Source: Frankia sp. AgB1.9 (GTDB lineage: Bacteria > Actinomycetota > Actinomycetes > Frankiales > Frankiaceae). Taken from it: a DNA stretch of 64,000 nucleotides. The notes below the pieces were generated by a model. The model did not search any database. It was not told the DNA's origin and was given only the letters and a program-made list of their open reading frames with translations. The position numbers were made by a program, and so were the translations under genes. Within the stretch, counting starts at the first letter, position 1. The number at the start of each line of letters is the position of its first letter. Location: positions 30,513-94,512 of the forward strand of contig NZ_JADWYX010000026.1 in the NCBI RefSeq assembly GCF_016786355.1, written 5' to 3'. Below, piece by piece: positions 1-8,148 of the stretch.

Positions 1-360
1 GGCGATCTGCGCCATGACCTCAAGCGCTACGTCGACGCGTTCATCGCGACCTTCGACCAGCCGGCGGCCCGCGCCGCGCTGCCCGCGCTGCTGAGCGTCT
101 ACCAGTCCGACCCCGAGAGCAACGCGCTGATGGGCCTGCGGGTCGGCGGCAGCGTCCGCGAACCGTTCCGCGAGATGCTGGCCGAGGCCGTCTCCGGCGA
201 CGAGAACCTCGATCTCAACAGTGACGACGTGCTCGACATGCTGATCGGCTCGGTCGTGTTCCACGTGTTCATCCGCCGGTTCTCCGGCCGGGACATGACC
301 GGCGACTACATCGTCGAGCTGCTCGCCCGCGCCGTGACCGCCGGACCGGCCGCCTCCTAG
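1..360 (+). CDS. TetR/AcrR family regulator, C-terminal part (5' end outside the window)
   Basis: The frame is open from base 1 and gives about 119 residues ending in TAG. There is no DNA-binding helix-turn-helix; what remains is the helical ligand-binding and dimerisation half. The pattern is a helix with LKRYVDAFIATF, then REPFREML, then a hydrophobic helix LDMLIGSVVFHVFIRRFSG and a closing helix DYIVELLARAV, typical of the C-terminal domain of TetR proteins in this size class. The N-terminal 70-80 residues must lie upstream. A strong hairpin at 451-475 follows about 90 bases after the stop and probably ends this transcript. The ligand cannot be inferred. Family assignment is fairly safe; the target genes are unknown. 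Confidence 0.75.
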   Translation, partial: GDLRHDLKRYVDAFIATFDQPAARAALPALLSVYQSDPESNALMGLRVGGSVREPFREMLAEAVSGDENLDLNSDDVLDMLIGSVVFHVFIRRFSGRDMTGDYIVELLARAVTAGPAAS

Positions 361-450
361 CGGCGACTGCCTGCGACGTCGACCGCGCTGGCATCGAGCG
401 TGCCTACTCGTCCAACGTGCGAGGACTGTCGAAGCTGCCGTTCACCACGA

Positions 451-475
451 AAGGCTGACCTGGCGGGTCAGCCTT
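451..475. terminator. Rho-independent-like hairpin
   Basis: A perfect 10-bp inverted repeat, AAGGCTGACC and GGTCAGCCTT, encloses a 5-base loop. It lies downstream of the TetR stop and about 180 bases before the next gene. There is no long T-run, which is common for terminators in high-GC actinobacteria. The rest of the 361-656 gap shows no recognisable gene. Confidence 0.6.
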
Positions 476-656
476 CCAGGCGGGTGCCGCACCATTGCTC
501 GCCGTGGTTCTGGGCCGCCATTTCCGATACGCTCCCTCCCGTAACTTATCTGGCCGTGCGAGAGGCCCGAAGGAGTCGCGATGAAGGCCCGCTGTCCTGC
601 GTGGAGCCCTCCCAGCAGTGCCGAGCCCGGCCCGGGCCGAGCCTTAGGAGCGCATC

Positions 657-1640
657 GTGTTCGCCCTTAGATTCGACATGCGGGCACCCGCCACCGGTGC
701 CGCGGCGACGGAGCTGTACGCCGCCGCCCTGGAGATGAGTTCCTGGGCCGAGTCCCGGGGCTGTGTCAGCATGCTGGTGTGCGAGCACCACATGGCTGCC
801 GACGGCTACCTGCCGGCACCGCTGATCTTCGCCAGCGCCCTCGCGGCGCGCACGAGTACGGTGCCGATCTTCGTCGCGGTCGTCATTCTCCCGCTGCGTG
901 ACCCGATCCGGCTCGCCGAGGAGATGGCGGTCCTCGACCTTGTGAGTGGCGGCCGGGTCTCGTACGTGGCGGCACTGGGCTACCGGCCGGCCGAGTACGA
1001 GATGTTCGGCGTCGACTTCAAGCGCCGCGGCGCGATCGCCGAGGAGAAGCTCGACCTCCTGCTGCACGCGAAGTCCGGGGCGCCCTTCGAGCACGAGGGA
1101 CGCCGGATCCACGTCACCCCGGCGCCGGTCACGCCCGGTGGCCCGATGGTCATGTGGGGTGGCGGCAGCCTGGCCGCGGCCCGCCGGGCCGGGCGCCACG
1201 GCGTCGGCTTCTTCGCGCAGAGCGGCGACCCGAAACTGGGAGTGGCCTACGAGCAGGCGTCCCAGGAGGCCGGCCACGCGCCGGGCCTGTGCATCCTGCC
1301 GCCGCCGGAGCTGCCGATGACGACGTTCGTGGCCGACGACGTGGACCAGGCCTGGGATGAGCTCGGGCCCTACCTGCTGCACGACGCCGTCAGCTATGCG
1401 GAGTGGAACGACCCGGCGGCCGACACCACGAGCCTGTCCTTCGCCCAGACGGTCGACGAGCTGCGCGCCGAGAACCGCAGCCACCGCATCCTGTCCGTCG
1501 ACGAGGCCGTCGCGCTCGTCCGCTCGGGAACGCCGCTGAGCCTGCATCCGCTCGTCGGCGGCCTTCCGCCGGACATCGCGTGGCGCTACCTGCGGACCGT
1601 CACCGACACCGTTCTGCCCGCCGCCGGCGCGACGGCCTAG
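657..1640 (+). CDS. LLM class flavin- or F420-dependent oxidoreductase
   Basis: A 327-residue luciferase-like (TIM-barrel) monooxygenase or reductase, first of a three-gene operon. The GTG start is supported by AGGAG at 646-650, six bases upstream. Family signatures include the LVCEHHMAADGY segment near residue 42, PLRDPIRLAEEMAVLDLVSGGR (about 82-103), where the phrase E-x-x-A-x-L-D-x-x-S-x-G-R is diagnostic, and the later GGPMVMWGGGSLAAARRAGR segment that binds the cofactor phosphate. It should act on a small hydrophobic or xenobiotic substrate in the cytoplasm using reduced flavin or F420; which cofactor cannot be decided here. It is followed after 22 bases by a SnoaL-like protein and then an SDR, suggesting a small catabolic or detoxification unit. 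Confidence 0.82.
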   Translation: MFALRFDMRAPATGAAATELYAAALEMSSWAESRGCVSMLVCEHHMAADGYLPAPLIFASALAARTSTVPIFVAVVILPLRDPIRLAEEMAVLDLVSGGRVSYVAALGYRPAEYEMFGVDFKRRGAIAEEKLDLLLHAKSGAPFEHEGRRIHVTPAPVTPGGPMVMWGGGSLAAARRAGRHGVGFFAQSGDPKLGVAYEQASQEAGHAPGLCILPPPELPMTTFVADDVDQAWDELGPYLLHDAVSYAEWNDPAADTTSLSFAQTVDELRAENRSHRILSVDEAVALVRSGTPLSLHPLVGGLPPDIAWRYLRTVTDTVLPAAGATA

Positions 1641-1662
1641 AACGCCCGAGGGGAAGGCTTAC

Positions 1663-2094
1663 ATGCCCGACTACCGAGAAGACCAGGCGAGCATCAGCGA
1701 AGTCCTGATCCGTTACGCGACCGGGATCGACCGGCGGGACTGGGCACTGTTCCGAACCTGCTGGACCCCCGACGTCGAGGCCGACTACGGCGACATGGGG
1801 CGTTTTGACGGCGCCGACGCGATCACCGAGTTCATGACGGCCGTCCACAAGGACATGGGCAGCACCCGCCACCAGCTCTCCAACTTCGTCATCGAGGTGG
1901 ACGGCGACCGGGCCACCGCGTCCAGCTACGTGCACGCCGTGCTCGCGCTCTCGCCCACCGACCCGGCTCTCTGGATCGATGCCGTCGGCGGCTACGAGGA
2001 CGAGCTCGTGCGGACGGCCGACGGGTGGCGGATCAGCCGGCGCAGCTTCAGCGCCACCCGCCTCGTCAGCAGCACCGACCTGCCGAAGGCCTGA
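1663..2094 (+). CDS. SnoaL/NTF2-like protein
   Basis: A 143-residue single-domain protein with the cone-shaped alpha+beta barrel pattern of the SnoaL_4 / nuclear transport factor 2 superfamily. It starts with a helix containing SEVLIRYATGIDRRDWALFRTCWTPD, the usual opening of these proteins, followed by TRHQLSNFVIEVDGDRATASSYVHAVL and a final strand with DGWRISRRSFSATRL. The ATG at 1663 is preceded by GAGGGGAAGG. Relatives are hydratases, isomerases, dehydratases or ring-hydroxylating beta-like subunits, so the reaction is not predictable. Position between an LLM oxidoreductase and an SDR suggests the three enzymes act on the same compound. Confidence 0.78.
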   Translation: MPDYREDQASISEVLIRYATGIDRRDWALFRTCWTPDVEADYGDMGRFDGADAITEFMTAVHKDMGSTRHQLSNFVIEVDGDRATASSYVHAVLALSPTDPALWIDAVGGYEDELVRTADGWRISRRSFSATRLVSSTDLPKA

Positions 2095-2163
2095 CGACGA
2101 CGCCCGTCGGCAATCCCTTTCACCGCGGTCGGCGTTCGGCCGACCGGAGACAGGAGCAAGCTC

Positions 2164-2985
2164 ATGACGTTCGCTGACGACTACGGGCCCTGGGCGCTGG
2201 TCGCGGGCGCGTCCGACGGGGTCGGCGCCGCGTTCGCCGAGGCGCTCGCCGAGCGTGGCGTCAACGTGGTGCTGCTTGCCCGCCGGCAGGCCCTCCTCGA
2301 CGAGGTGGCCGCGGGCATCGGTGCCCGCACAGGAGTCGAGACCCGGGCCGTCGCCGTGGACCTCGCCGCCCCGAACGCAGCGGCGACGGTCGCCGCGGCC
2401 ACCGCGGGCCTTGAGATCGGCTTCCTGGTCTACTGCGCGGGCGCCGACCCGAACTACGAGCACTTCCTCGCGAACCCGATCGAGACCGCCGAGGCGATGG
2501 TGCAGCGCAACTGCACCGTGCCGATGCAGCTGTGCCACCACTACACCCCGGGAATGGTCGCGCGCGGCCGCGGTGGGGTCATCCTGCTCGGATCGGCCGC
2601 CGGCTTCGCCGGCGCGCCGAACATGGTGGCCTACGCCGCCACGAAGTCGTTCGGCATGGTCTTCGCCGAGGCGCTGTGGGCGGAGCTGCGAGACAAGGGC
2701 GTCGACGTCCTGGGGCTCGTGCTCGGCAAGACCGACACCCCGACCCTGCGCCGGCTGGAACATGCCCGCGGCCAGCTCGCCGGGCTGGACACCGCACCGA
2801 GCGACGCCGCCGCCGTCAGCGACGTCGTCGCCGAGGGCTTCGACAACCTCCGCAACGGTCCCACCTGGGTCGTCGGAGAGAAGCTGCGGGAGGCCGTCTT
2901 GATGATGGGTTCGCTGCCCCGCAACGACCTGGTCCGGTTCATGGCGCAGGCCGCCGAGGAGGCGATGGCCGGCAACGGCTCATAG
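2164..2985 (+). CDS. Short-chain dehydrogenase/reductase (SDR)
   Basis: A 273-residue classical SDR. The N-terminal Rossmann nucleotide site reads AGASDGVGAAFAEALAERG, a version of TGxxxGxG. The Ser-Tyr-Lys centre is GSAAGFAGAPNMVAYAATK, with the YxxxK near residue 158. The acidic or basic selector after the second strand is RRQ, favouring NADPH, though this is weak evidence. It is the last gene of the 657-2985 operon, and the strong hairpin at 2999-3038 follows immediately. It probably oxidises or reduces an alcohol/ketone produced or consumed by the upstream LLM enzyme; the substrate is unknown. Confidence 0.83.
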   Translation: MTFADDYGPWALVAGASDGVGAAFAEALAERGVNVVLLARRQALLDEVAAGIGARTGVETRAVAVDLAAPNAAATVAAATAGLEIGFLVYCAGADPNYEHFLANPIETAEAMVQRNCTVPMQLCHHYTPGMVARGRGGVILLGSAAGFAGAPNMVAYAATKSFGMVFAEALWAELRDKGVDVLGLVLGKTDTPTLRRLEHARGQLAGLDTAPSDAAAVSDVVAEGFDNLRNGPTWVVGEKLREAVLMMGSLPRNDLVRFMAQAAEEAMAGNGS

Positions 2986-2998
2986 CCGGCGAGACGTC

Positions 2999-3041
2999 GA
3001 GCGGCTCGCGCGTCCCGCTACGGGCGCGCGAGCCGCTCTTT
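2999..3041. terminator. Strong bidirectional terminator hairpin
   Basis: A perfect 14-bp stem, GAGCGGCTCGCGCG paired with CGCGCGAGCCGCTC, has a 12-base loop and is followed by TTT. It sits between the convergent SDR (ends 2985) and carboxylesterase (ends 3093) genes, so it can serve both strands. Confidence 0.8.
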
Positions 3042-3092
3042 CGCCGTTACTCGTCGATCAGACAGGCGTGGCCGATCTCGGGGCCGGACAGC

Positions 3093-4616
3093 TCAGGCTG
3101 GCGAGGTCCAAGCGCTGGTGACGTCGTCGTCAGGGGGTTCGGTGACCCTGTCGGCGTCGCCGCCGAACTGGCGGGTGTTGGCGGTGGCAGCGGGGTCGTA
3201 CGCCGGCCAGCCGGGGTCGCCGGTGGCGGCGAACTCGGCCCAGGCTCGGGTCAGGTCCTGCTGAACCTCGACGAGTTCCGGTGTGGCTTTCCCGAAGCGT
3301 TCCAGGCCGTCGAACAGGAAAAGAAGGTCGGCGGCATGGAACGCGCCGAGGTCCGCTCCGAAGGGCTCCGCGGCGAAGAGGTAGGCGTGCGCTCGGCCTC
3401 CGGCGGCCGTCTGGGCGGCGGCCAGCCGGCTGGCGGGCAGCCGGTAGACCGCGTCGGTGAGCAACAGGGTGCGCAGGTCGGCGAGGCTGCCGTTCGGAGC
3501 CCTGCGGCGGTAGCCGGCCAGGAGACGCTCAGGGGCGGCGACACCGGCCCTGCGGATCTCGGCGAGCAGTCCCGCCTCGTCCGTGGGTTGGTAGGCGGCT
3601 CCCTGCATGACCTGGAAGAGGCGTACCTCGTCGCGGTTGGCGCCGACGAGCAGGTCGAGGCCGGCGGCGGCGCCGTCGAGGACGGCCTGGTGGGGATGGC
3701 GGGGCAGGACGGTTCCGTCGTGCACGACGCCCCAGGAGCGTCCGCCGGGCAGGTTGCGCCGGCCGATGTCGCTGTCGACGACCGAGGTCTGAACGTCCAG
3801 AATCCGTTCGACCGGCAGGTCGAGGAGGTCGTCGACCGTCCGCAGGTCGAGCGCGGCCAGGAGGTCGGCGGCGATCCCGGTGGCGGTGTCGGTGTCGAAG
3901 ATCCGCGCGGTGCTGCCGCTGCTCAGGATCGCCCGGTGGAAGGTGCCCACGGCCGCGGGCATGGTGAGCAGCGCGCCGACACAGAACGCTCCGGCGGACT
4001 CGCCGGCCGCCGTGACGTTGCCCGGGTCGCCGCCGAAGGACGCGATGGTGTCACGGACCCAGCGCAGCGCCGCTGCCTGGTCCTGCAGGCCGAGGTTGCT
4101 GCTGCCCTCCCAGCCGGGGCCGCCGAGGTCGGCCAGGTGCAGGAAGCCGAGCGCGCCGAGCCGGTAGTTCGCCGTGACGACCACCGCGCCGGTGAGCCGG
4201 GACAGCGCCCCGCCGTCGGTCATGGGCGGGGCAGCGGAGCCCACGTCGAAACCGCCGCCGTAGAACCAGACGATCACCGGCCGGCGACCGGTCGGATCAG
4301 GGGTCCAGACGTTGAGGTAGAGGCAGTCCTCGTCGTAGTCGATCTTTGGTGGCCCCGCCGGGCCGGTGAGCGGGGTGGACGTCGCGGCCGTGCCGGTGCT
4401 CATCAGCGCGGGGGCGCGCTGCGGGGGTGCGGCCCGAAACTCGGTGGCGTCCCGAATGCCCGACCACGGCCGGGCGGGCCGTGGCGGGCGCAGTCGCAGT
4501 GGCCCGACGGGCGGGGCGGCGAACGGGATCCCGGCGAACAACACGCCACCGTCGTCCCGCGAGGTTCCGCGCAGCGTCCCCGCGGGCGTGTCGACCAGGT
4601 AAGGGTCGATCATCAT
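3093..4616 (-). CDS. Type-B carboxylesterase/lipase
   Basis: A 507-residue alpha/beta hydrolase of the carboxylesterase B family. It has the family opening TPAGTLRG, the EDCLYLNVWTP box around residues 97-106, the oxyanion-hole GGG at 120-122, and the nucleophile elbow GESAGAF with Ser207. The acid is probably the Glu of GANRDEVRLF and the base the His of GAFHAADLLFLF. No signal peptide is visible, so it should be cytoplasmic. It lies 72 bases downstream of the AtuA-type genes on the same strand, so it may hydrolyse an ester (for example a terpenyl acetate) that feeds that pathway; that link is inference. Two ATGs in tandem begin the protein. Confidence 0.85.
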   Translation of the reverse strand: MMIDPYLVDTPAGTLRGTSRDDGGVLFAGIPFAAPPVGPLRLRPPRPARPWSGIRDATEFRAAPPQRAPALMSTGTAATSTPLTGPAGPPKIDYDEDCLYLNVWTPDPTGRRPVIVWFYGGGFDVGSAAPPMTDGGALSRLTGAVVVTANYRLGALGFLHLADLGGPGWEGSSNLGLQDQAAALRWVRDTIASFGGDPGNVTAAGESAGAFCVGALLTMPAAVGTFHRAILSSGSTARIFDTDTATGIAADLLAALDLRTVDDLLDLPVERILDVQTSVVDSDIGRRNLPGGRSWGVVHDGTVLPRHPHQAVLDGAAAGLDLLVGANRDEVRLFQVMQGAAYQPTDEAGLLAEIRRAGVAAPERLLAGYRRRAPNGSLADLRTLLLTDAVYRLPASRLAAAQTAAGGRAHAYLFAAEPFGADLGAFHAADLLFLFDGLERFGKATPELVEVQQDLTRAWAEFAATGDPGWPAYDPAATANTRQFGGDADRVTEPPDDDVTSAWTSPA

Positions 4617-4688
4617 CGTGAGCTCCCGGCAGTTCCTTGATCCATTCGTTGTCTTCTCGCCGCGAGGGCACAGCGGCGGAGCACGCGT

Positions 4689-5030
4689 TCACGCGACCGT
4701 GCTGTCATCGTCGGTCCGGCGTGGGGGCGCGGGCAGGTCGAGTTCGAGCATCCAGAAGCTGAGCGTCTTGCCGTGGCTGTCCAGCGCGAGTGATCGCGTC
4801 ACGCCGCCGTCGAGTGCGTCATGCAGGACAAACTTGAGCGCCGCCAGTTGCGGGAGCTCAAAACGCACGATGGCACCGCGAACGCTTTCGCCGAAATGGG
4901 CGCGCACGCGTTCGGTGGTCACGTGCCGGCGGATGTGGTCGAAATCCGCGATCCGGTAGGCGATCACGGAGATGTCGGAGATGTTGCCCTTGTCGCCCGC
5001 GCGGGCGTGGGCGACTTCGTAGAGCCTCAT
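4689..5030 (-). CDS. AtuA C-terminal-like ferredoxin-fold protein
   Basis: A 113-residue protein beginning MRLYEVAHARAGDKGNISDISVIAY. That ARAGDKGN motif opens the small domain that forms the C-terminus of AtuA-type proteins in some bacteria and is a separate gene in others. Its start overlaps the stop of the large AtuA gene by four bases (ATGA), so the two are translationally coupled and probably form one complex. AtuA-type proteins take part in acyclic terpene (citronellol/geraniol) degradation in Pseudomonas, although their exact chemistry is poorly defined. Confidence 0.8.
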   Translation of the reverse strand: MRLYEVAHARAGDKGNISDISVIAYRIADFDHIRRHVTTERVRAHFGESVRGAIVRFELPQLAALKFVLHDALDGGVTRSLALDSHGKTLSFWMLELDLPAPPRRTDDDSTVA

Positions 5031-6391
5031 TCGTCAGACCCGATCAGCGTCGTCCGGGCCGTCACGTCCACGCGGGGCAGGAAGACCGAGGCGATGCCGA
5101 CGTCCTCGGTGGCCGTGCGGGTCACGCCGCCGCCGCCGGCGGGCCCGTTGAGCCACAGCGCCGCGACCTCCTGCCCGACCCGGCGGGCACTGCGCAGGTC
5201 CGGAGTCCGGGCCGCGACGCGAGCACGCACCTCGCCCGGCTGGCCTTCAGTGCCTGCCCCGGGGAACCCTCCGGTGCCAGCCCCTGGGAACGCGGAGTCC
5301 ACCCCGATCAGCTCGTACCTGGCCTCCTGCACCGGACTGGCGTCGCGGGACAGTCGCTCCCGCACGACGTCGAGGGCGAGCCGGCCCCGTGCCACCGCGT
5401 TGGGGCCGGCGTAGGAGATCTGCCCTTCGCCGACGAAGCCGTCGAGGTAACCCACCGAGACCTTGAGCGTCTCGGGCCGAGCCGTGCCCCGGACACCGGT
5501 CACGGCCACCCGGTCGGCCCCGACCTGCGTGAGCTCGGTCGCGGAGAAGTCCGCGACGACGTCCGGGGTGACGTAGCGCGCGGGATCGTGGATCTCGTAG
5601 AGCAGCTGCTCGGTCACCGTCGCGACCGACACCTCGCCACCGGTGCCCGCCAGCTTCGTCACCACGAAAGAGCCGTCCGCGCGCACCTCGGCGAGTGGGA
5701 ACCCGAGCCCGGCCAGGTCGTGGACGTCCTTGACGCCGGGATCGGCGAAATAGCCGCCCGTCAGCTGGCCGGCGCACTCCAACAGGTGGCCGACCGCGGT
5801 TCCCGCCGCGAGCCGGGTCCAGTCGTCGTGCGCCCAGCCGAACTCGTGCACGAGCGGGGCGAGGAACAGCGACGGGTCCGCGACCCGACCGGCGACGATC
5901 ACGTCGACGCGCTGGTCGAGGGCGCCCAGCAGCGCGTCCATTCCCAGATACGCGTTCGCGGAGATGACCTCGGGGAGCGACGACACCCGCCCCGGGCGCT
6001 CCAGTAGGGGAGGGTCGGCGCTCCGCACGGCCGGAAGGACGTCGTCGCCCGTGATCGCCGCGATCCGCAGGCCGTGCAGCCCCAACGCGGCGGCCCGCGC
6101 CGCGACCCGGTGGGCCGCGCCGAGCGGGTTCGCGGCACCCATGTTCGTGATGATCGTGGTGCCGTGCCGCCCCGCCGGTTCGAGGACCGCGTCCATTCGC
6201 TCGTCGAGCCACTCGTTCCAGCCACCGTCGGGATCCCGGCGCCGCTCCAGCTGCGCGAGCGCGATGCTGCGTTCCGCGAGGCATTCGAAGACGAGGTAGT
6301 CCAGCTCCCCGCGGTCCGCCAGGTCCACGGCCGGGGCGATCCGATCGTCGGCGAAGCCCGCGCCGACTCCGATCCGGATCGTCCTCACCAC
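5027..6391 (-). CDS. AtuA family protein (DUF1446, acyclic terpene utilisation)
   Basis: A 454-residue protein of the DUF1446/AtuA family. Characteristic segments are IRIGVGAGFADDRIAPAVDL at the start, the repeated DYLVFECLAERSIALAQ, TIITNMGAANPLGA, and DVIVAGRVADPSLFLAPL. In Pseudomonas this family belongs to the atu locus for acyclic isoprenoid catabolism. The GTG start at 6391 is 80 bases from the start of the divergent LysR gene, with a palindrome in between, so the operon is likely under that regulator. Unusually, residues about 365-390 contain a short proline/glycine-rich direct duplication (GAGTGGFPGAGTEG) near a segment that varies in the family. Confidence 0.8.
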   Translation of the reverse strand: MVRTIRIGVGAGFADDRIAPAVDLADRGELDYLVFECLAERSIALAQLERRRDPDGGWNEWLDERMDAVLEPAGRHGTTIITNMGAANPLGAAHRVAARAAALGLHGLRIAAITGDDVLPAVRSADPPLLERPGRVSSLPEVISANAYLGMDALLGALDQRVDVIVAGRVADPSLFLAPLVHEFGWAHDDWTRLAAGTAVGHLLECAGQLTGGYFADPGVKDVHDLAGLGFPLAEVRADGSFVVTKLAGTGGEVSVATVTEQLLYEIHDPARYVTPDVVADFSATELTQVGADRVAVTGVRGTARPETLKVSVGYLDGFVGEGQISYAGPNAVARGRLALDVVRERLSRDASPVQEARYELIGVDSAFPGAGTGGFPGAGTEGQPGEVRARVAARTPDLRSARRVGQEVAALWLNGPAGGGGVTRTATEDVGIASVFLPRVDVTARTTLIGSDE

Positions 6392-6422
6392 ACCACCTCC
6401 GGCGCCGATCCTGGCCCGGACG

Positions 6423-6464
6423 ATGCATGCGAGGCAAAGACCAAAAGCGTATGCTTTTATGCAT
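6423..6464. promoter_or_regulatory. Probable LysR operator in the divergent atuA/lysR promoter
   Basis: AAAAGC-GTAT-GCTTTT (6443-6458) is a perfect 6-bp inverted repeat with a 4-base spacer. ATGCAT occurs at 6423-6428 and directly after the palindrome at 6459-6464. These AT-rich bases stand out in a GC-rich context and sit between the GTG of the AtuA gene and the favoured LysR start. LysR proteins commonly bind such imperfect palindromes between divergent genes. Confidence 0.6.
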
Positions 6465-6471
6465 CACAGAC

Positions 6472-7407
6472 ATGGATCATCCGCGCACAGCAGCTCTCAC
6501 GGTCGCGAGGGACCTCACGATCGCTCAGCTGCGATCCGTGCTCGCTGTCGCCGAGACCGGATCGTTCACCGCGGCGGCGGCACGGACGCTGCTCAGCCAG
6601 CCCGCGCTCAGCCGGACCGTGCAGGACGTCGAGCGCACCGTCGGGACGCGCCTGTTCGACCGCACGACGCGCTCGGTCACCCCCACCACCCAGGGGCGCG
6701 AGTTCCTCGCCGTCGCCCGCGACATCGTCGGCGGATTCGATGACGGCCTCGGCCGTTTCGCCGCCTACGTCGACGGCCGCGGTGGCACCCTGCACGTCAC
6801 CGCCCTGCCGTCGCTCGCGGCGACCGTCCTGCCCGACGTCGCCGCGGCCTTCGCCGCCGAACGGCCCCGGGTAGGCGTCCGCGTCCTGGAAGGCAACGCC
6901 TCCCAGGTCCTACGGCAGCTCCACGACGGCCGCGCGGACCTCGCGCTCACCGAGGACCCCGGCCCGGTCCGCGGCCTCCACGTTCAGGTCGTCGGCGACG
7001 ACGAGATGATCGCCATCGTGCCGCCCGGCCACGAGCTGCACGCCGCCGGCCGCACCACCTGGAAACAGCTCGCGCGTCATCCCTTCATCGCCATCGAGTC
7101 GGGCACCAGCCTGCGCCGCCTCGCCGACGACGCGTTCGCCCGTGCCGGAGCCGCACCCACGCACCGCATCGAGACGACGTCCGTCGCCACGGCTGGCGGC
7201 CTCGTCGCCTCCGGTTTCGGCGTCTCGGCCGTCACCCGCGCCGTGCTGCCCCTGGTCGCCTTCGCCCAGATCGCCGTCGTCCCCATCGACGAGCCGGTCA
7301 TCGCGCGATCGATCGCGCTCGTCCGCCCGGAAGTCCCGCAGCCGTCGGCCCTCACCATGGCCTTCGCCGCCGCAGTCGCCGCCGCCCTACGGTGCCGGAC
7401 CGGCTAG
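6472..7407 (+). CDS. LysR family transcriptional regulator
   Basis: About 311 residues from ATG 6472. An in-frame ATG at 6427 would run through the operator-like palindrome, so the internal start is preferred. The N-terminal winged helix-turn-helix is LTIAQLRSVLAVAETGSFTAAAARTLLSQPALSRTVQDVERTVGTRLFDRTTRSVTPT, the canonical LysR pattern. The periplasmic-binding-protein-like effector domain follows (about residues 90-300), with the usual DLALTEDPG. It is divergent from the AtuA-esterase genes and most likely activates them in response to a pathway metabolite. Family assignment is secure; the effector is unknown. Confidence 0.87.
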   Translation: MDHPRTAALTVARDLTIAQLRSVLAVAETGSFTAAAARTLLSQPALSRTVQDVERTVGTRLFDRTTRSVTPTTQGREFLAVARDIVGGFDDGLGRFAAYVDGRGGTLHVTALPSLAATVLPDVAAAFAAERPRVGVRVLEGNASQVLRQLHDGRADLALTEDPGPVRGLHVQVVGDDEMIAIVPPGHELHAAGRTTWKQLARHPFIAIESGTSLRRLADDAFARAGAAPTHRIETTSVATAGGLVASGFGVSAVTRAVLPLVAFAQIAVVPIDEPVIARSIALVRPEVPQPSALTMAFAAAVAAALRCRTG

Positions 7408-7429
7408 TCCCCGCGCGACGCCGGACCGG

Positions 7430-7804
7430 CTACCCCCACAGTGCCTGGGAGAGCGCGGCGCCGAGGACAGCGGCGCCGAGCGCGGCGAGCGCGCTCCCGA
7501 CGACGTTCGCGGCGGCGAGCGCCCGGGAGCCGGTCTCGGCCAGCCGCAACGTCTCGTACGAGAACGTCGAGTAGGTGCTCAGCGCCCCGCACAGCCCGGT
7601 CCCGACCAGGATCGCCACCCGCGGGGAGGCCGCGCCGGCGGTGACCGCGCCGGTGATGAATCCGAGCAGCAGGCTCGCGGTGACGTTGACGGCGAACGTG
7701 CCCCAGGGGAAGACCGTGTCGTGGCGCGTCTGCACGGCCCGGTCGGTCAGGTAGCGCAGCGGAGCTCCGACGGCGGCGCCCGCGATGACGAGCAGCCAGT
7801 TCAC
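7430..7804 (-). CDS. crcB: CrcB/Fluc fluoride channel subunit
   Basis: A 124-residue membrane protein with four hydrophobic segments, beginning [19 protein letters not shown]. The GGxxGAxxRY opening (here [11 protein letters not shown]), the [13 protein letters not shown] segment and the [15 protein letters not shown] segment are the CrcB signatures; the TxSTF phenylalanine/threonine motif lines the fluoride pore. The GTG start overlaps the stop of the DUF190 gene by four bases (GTGA). CrcB is a small dual-topology dimer that exports fluoride; Gram-positive bacteria often carry two paralogues that form a heterodimer, and the second copy is in this operon. Confidence 0.9.
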   Translation of the reverse strand: MNWLLVIAGAAVGAPLRYLTDRAVQTRHDTVFPWGTFAVNVTASLLLGFITGAVTAGAASPRVAILVGTGLCGALSTYSTFSYETLRLAETGSRALAAANVVGSALAALGAAVLGAALSQALWG

Positions 7805-8148
7805 CGGTCGCCCTTCCGTCCGACGTAGCGGATGACCTCGACCTCGTCGAGGATGACCAACCCTTCGCCGACGAGTTCGTCCAGCTCCGGCAGGAAGCCG
7901 CGGATCCGGGTCTCGTCGTCGACGATGACGACGGCGACGGGCAGGTCCTCGCTCAGTGACAGAAGACGGGTGGTGTGCACGATCGAGGACGCGCCGAACC
8001 CTTCGACGCCATGGAAGACGCTGGCGCCGGCGAGGCCGGCGTGATGCGCCCGGTGCACGATCTCCGTGGACAGTGGCCGGTGGTGCCAGAGGTCGCTCTC
8101 TCCGATGAACACCGTCAGCCGCAGCGCCCGGCCGGTCAGTCGTGTCAT
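7801..8148 (-). CDS. DUF190 domain protein
   Basis: A 115-residue soluble protein of the DUF190 family, with a PII-like ferredoxin fold. Typical segments are [42 protein letters not shown] and the following [21 protein letters not shown]. It overlaps both flanking crcB genes by four bases, so all three are translationally coupled. The crcB-DUF190-crcB arrangement recurs in actinobacteria; by analogy with PII proteins a regulatory role on the channel is plausible but not shown. Confidence 0.88.
   Translation of the reverse strand: MTRLTGRALRLTVFIGESDLWHHRPLSTEIVHRAHHAGLAGASVFHGVEGFGASSIVHTTRLLSLSEDLPVAVVIVDDETRIRGFLPELDELVGEGLVILDEVEVIRYVGRKGDR

Noticed and set aside
546..1547. 333-codon minus-strand frame opposite the LLM gene
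   Set aside because: Antisense shadow with Arg/Gln-rich repeats and no motif.
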